Below, in pieces: positions 56,223 to 64,000 of a stretch of DNA of 64,000 bases. The translations under genes were made by a program, and so were the position numbers. The notes below the pieces were generated by a model. The model had not been told where the DNA came from. It was given only the letters and a program-made list of their open reading frames with translations, and did not search any database. The stretch is from Trichosphaerium sp. ATCC 40318 (taxonomy: Eukaryota; Discosea; Flabellinia; Trichosidae). Position 1 is the first letter of the stretch. The number at the start of each line of letters is the position of its first letter. The stretch covers positions 53,084-117,083 of the forward strand of contig JALMLS010000159.1 of NCBI GenBank assembly GCA_038496445.1, written 5' to 3'.

Positions 56223-58440
56223 TTATTGAGTAACACGAACAAACACCCATTGTTGGTCTCCATTGTTAGTAATTGCTGCCATTTTAGCCTAAATTACAAT
56301 GTTAAGCTACATAAATATCAATCACGTGACGTACACTCTGACGTCTTGTAGCGCCAACACCTCCATCAAGTGCTCTTGCAGGGGTATACGAAGGTGTTAA
56401 AAGTGTAAGTACAATGTTGCCACTTAAATCGCTGGTTTATATTACTAGAGCTGCATGCCCATAAGTGTACATTGCTTCCAGGACCACCGCCATCAAGGCA
56501 AAATTGAGTATTTCTCTTTTGGTAAGAAAAAAGACCGTCACCACGTGGTAATTCGATCCAATGTTGGTTGTAGTTATTCACTCTGTAGTTCCAGAGATAC
56601 ACCTATGTAAGAAAAGTCATTCAAAGAAAGAAAACTAAGTATAAAGTTGGAAAGTCACGTGCGTCATTGCCACTTGCTCCACCCTGGTTCCCATCTAATG
56701 CAAAAGCCAAGTTGTTACTCTTTCTGATACTAAACATATTGCTACTTGGCATTGACGTAGGTCCGTTGTATGGTTTCAAACAACCATTTGCAACAAAATG
56801 TTGAATAGTTCCACAGCATTGTGCTTGAGCTTTGCGTGAGAACCTATCAAACTTATAGTCTCTGTAAAACATTGTTAAACAAGTATTGTATTTGTAATTG
56901 CGTAAAATCTTACGGATTATTTGTGAGACCTGCCATGATACCTTTATTGTCATGATTACATCCTGAACTATGTCCAATCTCGTGACCAATACAGCGTCTC
57001 AACCCTGGGGCTCGTTGCCAAGAGCACTGAGCTTTTGAGGAGGTCTATAAAAGATAAGTGAAGTTCTTTTTAGCAATGTAGTACTATGCTGCGTACACAT
57101 AAGTTGTTCGAAGTCGCCGCTCCAGCACGACTTGAATGTTGACAATCGTTCAATAAAATACCTGCTGCGGTATTTGATGGAACATTTAAGTCAGACCTCC
57201 AAGTGTTAAAAGAAGACAATAGTCCTGAAGGGCATTCTCCTGATGCATAAGAACGTGTATTCCATGCTTCAGGTCCTATTATATGTTAGCTTAATAGTTT
57301 TAATAAAAAGAAAAGTGTACCTGAAGTTTCTCTGACCTCAAGTGCTACAACAGTCACGCGAAGGTTCTAGCTAATGTAAGTTACATCTAAGAGTGAGAGT
57401 GTAGATTCAGTACAAAGTCAGATTCGTAAAAGATACCCACATCCATCATTGCTAGCAAATAAATGTTCAGAAAGGTAGAGGAATAAAAGATAGTACCTGT
57501 TTGAACATAAGCCAAAGTTTGAGCAGCAGTTCCAGTCCGTTGTTGAAATCCCACGTTAGCAGCAATGGCAAGAGTGAGTTCGTGTTTTGATTGTGGACAA
57601 GGTAGCTTTGGGGGCGAAAAAGGAAGCGTGTCGCCTTCGGGGATGCCAACCCTGCGAATAGTTGCATTAAAAGTCAAGTAGTACAACTTAAGGCTACGTA
57701 CCTTTTGCTGATCGAGTGTTGGCTCTCCATCTCGCTTTTGAAAGAGCCAGTAGATTCTCTTTTCAGGTGTTAAAAATGGAGAGATGGAACAAAAGAAGTA
57801 CCTCAATAGTAAGTAAGATGCACTTCCAGCTTTCGACAAGTGATTTTGTGACATGAACCTTTTGTGCCTGATAAAAACACGTGTTAGAAGCCCAATGATA
57901 TTTTTGTATTACCTTGATACAGCGTCGAAATCAATACGCTTGTTGTTCAATGTAAAGCCGCCAGTGAAAGTACCATCATCACGTGTGATGAAACGCAAAT
58001 CAAGATGAAAATCACCGATTGCCTTGTACATGTTCGAAGGGATTGGTAGAAACGTCCTGTTCCCTCCATTCTGTACAACAATCTAATACAAGTCAACGAG
58101 AATTCGATGGATAGGTGAGTACGACTGTGGCTAATGAGGTCGTTTGTGTTGGCGTACCTTGGCATCATGAGAAAAGATTGAGTGTTGAACACAAGTAAAT
58201 GTCCAGTTTTTGCCATTTTCGAACTTGAAAATCATCTCTCCTTCACGTGGAAACGCTCTCTTTAATCCATCAATTGGTTGAAATGATACTATACCACGCG
58301 TTAAATAATAATACGATAGCGAAGTACGAGTTTATACTGCGGATCCGTACTTTCGTCGATAACGTCAACATGTTGAGTGTTATCCCAGTACTCTTGGTCC
58401 AGCAACAAACAACTGTCACTAGCGCCACTAGTCGAGTCAG
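56223..58440 (-). CDS. Metzincin metalloprotease with C-terminal ricin-B lectin domain
   Basis: About 13 exons. The N-terminal pro-region carries MIFKFENGKNWTFTCVQHSI and DLRFITRDDGTFTGGFTLNN. The catalytic part includes LPCPQSKHELTLAIAANVGF, NLRVTVVALEV, the reprolysin-like SGLLSSFNTWRSDL and the zinc motif GHEIGHSSGCNHD (HExGHxxGxxHD), followed by a methionine (GIMAGL). The lectin has LDGNQGGASGNDVYLWNYR and FCLDGGGPGSNVHLWACSSS, with ricin-B Q-x-W-like ends (HWIEL, RFKWQ, QQWVF). It ends VFVRVTQ at 56223. Probably secreted or phagosomal, targeting glycosylated surfaces. The start exon is uncertain. One intron uses GC (GAC|GCACG, 56662) and one may be only 26 nt. Confidence 0.82.
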
Positions 58441-58984
58441 TCAAGATTTACATTTAGGTTCATTTCGCAGTTACGTATAGTAAATATCCTTATCATGAGC
58501 TTATGGTGTTGTTTGAGATAATATTTTGATTGTACTGACACATGTGAACTGGTACCAGGGTATGCCAGGGACACTACCTAATACCTTTTCAAATCGAATA
58601 CACTCAAAATTAACAGTTAGCCTTTTTGGTGTCCATGTAGCCTTTTTATATAAAAAGTACTAGCGGCAGCTAGCGATAGTTCTACCATGACGTCATAAAA
58701 CCGATAGTATCTTGTATTAAACTGCATTGTGGTTAGTGTCAATTGGTTTCATTTTAAAATCAATTTTCCGTAATGACAGTTGGGATAATTTGATCACGTG
58801 ATAAAACTGTTGGTTTTATCGTTATCTATTCAAGACAACATTTAGGACTAGCCCAATAACTTATCGGGTAGATGAAGGTAAATACGACTACCACACGGTA
58901 GTTCTTTCCAAGTAGTGGTTATAGTTGTTCGCCCATGTACACCTACATAACATGAAATGCAAAAGAGTAAATTTTATTCAGCAG
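58441..58984. other. Intergenic, 5' side of the metzincin gene
   Basis: Probably contains the first exon and promoter of the metzincin gene, not resolved. A CACGTG lies near 58796. Confidence 0.4.
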
Positions 58985-59135
58985 TTTGACAAAAGTCAAA
59001 TAGTTGTTTGGAACCATACAACGGACCTACGTCATGCCAAGCAGCGATATGTTTAGCATCAGAAAGTGCAATTTTAGATGGTAATGGTGGAGAAGGTGGC
59101 AAGAACGCATGTACCTGACTTCCAATTATAGTTCC
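58985..59135 (+). pseudogene. Fragment of the metzincin lectin exon, inverted
   Basis: The plus strand from ATAGTTGTTTGGAACC onward is closely similar to the minus-strand exon around 56672-56800 (same run through ACAACGGACCTACGTCA, ATATGTTTAGCATCAGAAAG and GGTGG-AAG-GTGGCAA). Frame is broken by stops and indels. A small duplicated, inverted piece of the neighbouring gene. Confidence 0.7.
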
Positions 59136-59524
59136 ACAACTTGTGCTTGAGATATGTATGTATCAGTTTTATCAGAACTTAACTGCTTACGGATTATTTG
59201 GTTATTTATTTTGTAATTGTAACTACATTAAGTTGGGACTCTAGAACATGCGGTTCTAGAATCTTTCAAAAGCAAAAGTAGTACAACATCACCTAAAAAC
59301 GCACAAATAGTACAATGTTCTCAACTGTGGCAACTCGTATTTAGACTGGCTCCAGCACGTGACACAAATCCTATCTGATATACATGTAAAAGCAGATACA
59401 AGAAGAAATTTCACCATACTAAGACGCAAAATGTCTGATGTTAGAAGAATTCTGTTGACTATGATCTTTTAACTTTCTTTGTACTTTTCTGTTGGTATTC
59501 AAATAGTGTTAATTATAATTTCAA
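59136..59524. other. Intergenic, no gene seen
   Basis: AT-rich sequence before the WWE gene, with one CACGTG near 59359. Confidence 0.4.
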
Positions 59525-62500
59525 ATGGATGTTGAAGGTAATAAGACATATACTACATCGATTTGTACGTTTTGTGACTAAACAATTTTAAAAAGCGCCT
59601 TGGTACTTCTACAACGCACGGAGAGAGTGTTTTCAAGGCGTTCCGAGTTCATTTCGCACCTTGTTAAAAGATATTTCACCAAACGGTACGTTTACAGTTA
59701 AATGTCATTCTGCTAACAAAAAAACGATTAGGAGAAGACGTAGACATAAATAACGATGTTCTTAGATTTTACAAAGTTCGTGTCAAACAGAAAAAAACAG
59801 AAAAAAACGTACTAACTTTTTTTTCAGACAAACGATTCAAGTTTTTGGTGTTACCAGCTTCATGGTGAGGTACATAACACATATATTCAATTAATACAGT
59901 TATTAAAAAATTTTAGTGGGTACCTTATAACCCACGTGATAATCACGTTATCGAAAGAGCGTATCGCAAAAAAGAGAGCGTTTTGTACTTGGATAGTGGT
60001 GTGACATTGTTTCTAACCCAGAATTTACAACGTGTTAATGAAACATGGAGCTTCACTCCAATAAAACGTATGAATGTATTAGCATCAGGTGTAGCTCCAA
60101 AAAAACCTGTATCGATCCCTGCTGTATTGCCAGCACCAAAAAGCCTTGGCATGGAATTTTTTGGCGTTGAATTATCTAAAGATGATAATGCAGGTACATG
60201 CTTAGTTCATTCGCTTGTTAATTTGCTTATGTCCTTCTAAATAATACTCATAGGAGAATATTCTACTGAAGCTGTGTATAAGCTACAACAGTTGCAGAAG
60301 CAAGAAGCAGAACTACAAAAGAAGCTAGAAAATACAATGTTAAAGCTAGCCATAAAAGATGAAGAGCCAAGTGCTTTTGAAGGTAAAACACCTCGACTGG
60401 TCCACTTGATATTTAAATTAAGCGTTAGATATATTCGTTACAAAACCTATAAAATCTACACCACCTCCAGTTTCTGACTTTGCACCAAGTACGCATAAAG
60501 CTACTAAACACACATATGATCATTAACTTTTTTCAAGCACAAGTTGCACCGGCTCAGCCAACTGGTTTTGAAGAACTAGACGACGAAGAAGAAGTCAGCT
60601 TAGTAAGGAAACCTAGAAGGTACTTTGACATAAAGTTATTCACAAGCGGCTAATTATACTAGACGTACTAGGACACCACCAAAAAGTAAAATCTCACTTC
60701 AAACAGATTCCAGGAAAAAAAGGGTACCACATTGTAACACGTGATTTATAATTAACAAATTAAAAACATAGCGTTCTAAAAGTCCAATGGTTGACAAAGA
60801 AGAGCAAAAAGCTGCAGCGTACGTGCAAATAACTTGAGCACAAAATTTTCTTGCGAACTACTCTGTTTGGTTACCAATTTCTGATCTTCTCTTCAGCGAA
60901 ATCGCAAAGATAAAGCAAGAAACTGAGCTAGCGAAGAGGAAGCTATCACAAGAAAGAGAAAGAGTAGCACGTGAGCTCAGAGAAGAGGAAGAACGTCTTG
61001 AAAAATTAAGACAGAAGAGGAAGCAAGAAGAACAAGAAAGGCAGAAAAGGATAGAAGAAGAAAAGAACCGTGCTAATAGTTTGAGACGCTCACGTGATAA
61101 AAAGATTACTAAACCTGATCCTGTAACATCATACGCACCTTCAGAAACTCACTACGCACTTGAGGAAGAAGATGAAGAAGATATCTTTGCAAAGAATCAA
61201 GAAAAAGAGAAAGAAGAGCAAGAAAGACGTTATTTTGAAGAGCAAGCCAGGAAAAGACAGGAAGAACAAGATCGCCAAATCAGAGAAGAAAAAGAGCGAG
61301 AGAGACAACAACTAGAAGATGAGCTTAGAGAATTAGAAGAGCAAGAACGAGCTGCTAAAGCACGCGCAGCACAAGCTCTTCGAGACAAGGAGAGAGAAAC
61401 TCTTGAACGTGCACGTAGAGCACGTGAAGCACGTGAAAGAGAAGAAAAATTACGTGAAGAAGCTGAGAGAAAGAGAATAGAGGAAGAAAGAAAGGCAGAA
61501 GAAGAGAAACAAAGGCAAAGAGATGAAGAAAAAGAAAGAACAAAAGTTTCAACTGAGCAAAAGAAGAAGCAGTTTCTTCAAGAACAGCGTGCTGCTGAAG
61601 AAGATGATAGGTTGACACAACAGCAGAGGTTAAGATTAGAGCGTCAGAGGCAAGAGAAGGAAGAAATGGAACGAGAAAGGGCTAGATTGCAAGCAGTACG
61701 TGATAAAAAACGAAAAGAACGTGAAGAACAACGCAAAGCAAGACAACTCGAAAAACAAGTTACAGAGCCACCAAAGAAAGTTGAAGAACCTACTACAATC
61801 GACGTTGAACCTTTACCAGAACAAGAGATAGAGCCAGAGGATGAACCTGTTGTCGAGAAGCCTAAAAAATACACATATGTTCCTGTTCCAAAATCTTTCA
61901 TTCCTGGAGCCAAACCAAAGCCTAAATCGATCCCAAAGAAGACTCAAACTAAGGTAGTTGTTCCTAAAGAAGAACCAGAAGAAGTTGAACCTATTGAAGA
62001 AGAGGTTGTTGAAACGAAAAAACCAGCACCTCAAAAAAGAAGTGGAAGAAAAATTCAAAGTCCTTTCTTGCAGAATGAGTCTGATACTGCTAAACCTATA
62101 TTCCCTTCTGGTATGGGTGGCGGTGGACCTGCTATTAAAATAAGGACTAGCTCTAATCCAACAAAGAGGGCGCAACCTGTACGGCACATGACAAATAGTC
62201 AATCTTTTTTTTTCAACCTTTTTTTTTGTTCAAATACCACATCCCTCTGATGTTATCAAAGGTTTCATCCAGTGGAAGATCTAGTTCTCCTAGTAAACGT
62301 ACTTCTATTCTCGAGCAAGATGATGAAGACGATATATTCTCTAGAGATGATACAAAGGTATGTTTTACTTTAACATTCATGTATTGTTTTTATTCAACTT
62401 GTTAAAACACGCTTCGTGATTGACCTGTTGGGTTTTTTTTTTGAAGGTCTAACTATATTTTAGCCTAGACGTGGTTCTGGAAGTAGTGAACCAAGGAACC

Positions 62501-63542
62501 CATCAAGAGTACAGTCCAGTGTATCACAACTATCTACTGAAAAAAATGACGAACCACAAAAGCCAAAAAAAGAAGCCGTTGGAAGCCGTATTGCTAACTT
62601 GAGATCTAATTTAGTAAAAAATAGTAAGCGTGGGTTTGTGCCTATAATGGGTGTACAAGCTTATCGCCCAAAGGTACACCTATTATCATTTATGGTGACT
62701 TTTTTTTAGTAATAGTGTGTTTTTTGCTCTTCATTTGTCGTTCTAACAACCTCTTAAGAAACATGATGTCACTGAAGATGAACCTGAAGATACTTCTGAA
62801 TCAAGGCCTAGACGTAAAAGTAGATCTAAAACGTCCAGCTCGCAACCAAAGTCTGCAAACCAATTGACACATGTGCGCACAAACTTGATTTATTACAACC
62901 TGTTTTCTTTGTTCCTTTGTAATTTACTTTTTACTTTTAGCTCACAAGAAACCGTGTAAGAAAGGGCGCAGCAAGGAGACCTCCATCTAGGTTCAAGAAG
63001 GTACAATTGCTAATAACTTAGAAATAACAAGTGGCATTTTATGACATGTGGCATTTAATCTTACGCTTTTTCACCAGAAACGTGCTGCAGAAACAATTGA
63101 TAATAGGAAGATTGATATATTTGATAAAATAATAGACGGCGATGTACGTTAACCCTTTTTTAATTCAGCACATGAAGTTTTTTATTCACAGCAGTTGTAC
63201 CTTTGATTTTTGTGTGAAAAAAACCAGTTTTTTCGGAACATTGGTTTTTACGTTGATAGTTACTAACTGGTTTAATTATAGACATCGCCAGGTGCCTCAC
63301 CTACAAAAGGTCCTGTTGGGTACCAAGTTTGGTATAAAAATCGTGTTGTCTTTACAGGAAAAGATAGATCAAAGGTATAGTTAACCCATTTAAAAAAAAA
63401 CCAATACAACTCTTGTTTACTGTAACTTTAGGTCAAAAAATGGATATTAGATAATGTAGATCCTAAAAATCATCCAAAGAGGGCATCTTTTATCAAAGTT
63501 AAAAAGATATCTAATCCAGAAAAAGTGTACAAAGGAAATTAG
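59525..63542 (+). CDS. WWE-domain protein with a long charged coiled coil and basic Ser-rich C-terminus
   Basis: About 16 exons, near 1000 residues. The N-terminus is MDVEAPWYFYNARRECF. The WWE-type segment reads SFWCYQLHGEWVPYNPRDN, then VIERAYRKKE and VNETWSF (Trp-Trp-Glu order). After APKSLGMEFFGVEL come a coil (KLQQLQKQEAELQKKLENTM) and a very long Arg/Glu/Lys helix over the exon 60900-62180 (EEQERQKRIEEEKNR type). Ser/Arg/Lys-rich exons follow (SSSGRSSSP, RRKSRSKTSSS), then VGYQVWYKNRVVFTGKDRSK and an end at 63542. WWE domains read ADP-ribose chains in other proteins. Likely nuclear. Splitting into two genes is possible but the phases join throughout. Confidence 0.72.
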
Positions 63543-63662
63543 TGTAGAACAAAAAAAAAATAATAAAAAGGTGATGGATTTCGTCACTACTTAATGTACC
63601 TAGGAGTTCACACAATGGTACTGCTTACATTCCACATAGTACATAATTCCACGAACCAACTG

Positions 63663-63929
63663 TTACGCTCGTTCCCTGTGTCTAGGTGGCAGCACGTCCA
63701 AGGAACTGTCAAAAAGAAAGAATTCACTTTTTCTTGTGTTGCCAGATTTGTAGCGCATCTCTAGTGTACGTCGTTTTACGACCTTTTCTTTCCTGTAACG
63801 TTTGAATGTGAGAGTAAGTGTTTTACAAGGGATACAAGAACGAAAACTACGCGAGTTTCTATACAGTTCCACAAATGGAAAGAAACTGCCGAATTTAGGC
63901 AAAAGCCTTTTTTTTTTATGCTGGACCAA
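63663..63929 (-). CDS. Possible 3' end of a minus-strand gene running off the right edge
   Basis: An open frame with LTFKRYRKEKVVKRRTLEM and LFDSSLDVLPPRHRERA before a stop at 63663. Basic, no family recognised. Adjacent frames are open too, so confidence is low. The gene, if real, begins beyond 64000. Confidence 0.25.
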   Translation of the reverse strand: MVQHKKKRLLPKFGSFFPFVELYRNSRSFRSCIPCKTLTLTFKRYRKEKVVKRRTLEMRYKSGNTRKSEFFLFDSSLDVLPPRHRERA

Positions 63930-64000
63930 TTGCAGAACAGTTTACACTGATTGGGAGGTTCTACAGAGGTGAAAACGTTCACAGTGTACATTATATCGCG

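Noticed and set aside
61355-62202. Three minus-strand open frames opposite the charged coiled coil
   Set aside because: They are the low-complexity complement (Ser/Phe/Leu-rich) of a purine-rich coding exon.

Overview
The window is nuclear DNA of a unicellular eukaryote: AT-rich, gene-dense, with about 40 genes on both strands. Most genes are split by short introns, usually 40-120 nt, with donors GTACG or GTAAG and pyrimidine-rich TAG acceptors. The gene set (cytochrome P450, Ras/Rho GTPases, 7TM receptor, arrestin fold, plasma-membrane-type Ca2+ pump, heparanase-like GH79, metzincin, DOMON, WWE, several F-box proteins) suits a free-living heterotrophic protist. F-box/MORN and LRR families of the kind also common in amoebae and giant viruses are present. 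I cannot fix the taxon. Exon joins were read by eye from splice signals, frame continuity and family motifs.

Layout. 0.3-5.5 kb: P450, a small basic nuclear-type protein, then two adjacent Ras- and Rho-like proteins that keep CaaX tails but have lost GTPase motifs. 5.5-7.3 kb: decayed sequence and a dispersed repeat. 7.3-9.1 kb (minus): coiled-coil remnant, unknown protein, RS/arginine-rich protein whose 5' flank is almost identical to that of the 2.8 kb gene. 10.5-10.9 kb: hAT-like MITE. 11.4-13 kb: a Ras lacking CaaX and a frameshifted F-box/MORN gene. 13.6-16.2 kb (minus): 7TM receptor and an unknown. 16.4-21 kb (plus): GH79, RWD protein, F-box protein. 21.4-24.8 kb (minus): beta-rich unknown, GGS/DVD nucleotidyltransferase-like protein, unknown. 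25.3-32.2 kb: MORN protein, F-box protein, multi-KH protein, multi-TM protein, MORN pseudogene, LRR fragment. 32.5-35.7 kb (minus): helical protein and a small protein. 35.8-41 kb: Ca2+ ATPase. 41.6-51.5 kb: pectate-lyase-fold secreted protein, F-box/E2-like fusion, MORN relic, DOMON receptor-like protein, acyltransferase. 52-58.4 kb: arrestin-fold, C2 and tail-anchored proteins, metzincin with ricin-B lectin. 59.5-63.5 kb: WWE protein with a long charged coiled coil.

Themes. Ubiquitin-related adaptors are frequent (F-box at 12.9, 19.7, 27.4 and 44.2 kb; RWD at 18.8 kb). One is an F-box fused to an E2 fold whose catalytic cysteine is aspartate. Secreted carbohydrate- and protein-degrading enzymes (GH79, beta-helix lyase-like, metzincin-lectin) fit a phagotrophic or osmotrophic life. 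The palindrome CACGTG is strikingly frequent in introns and intergenic DNA. Several introns appear to use GC-AG ends.
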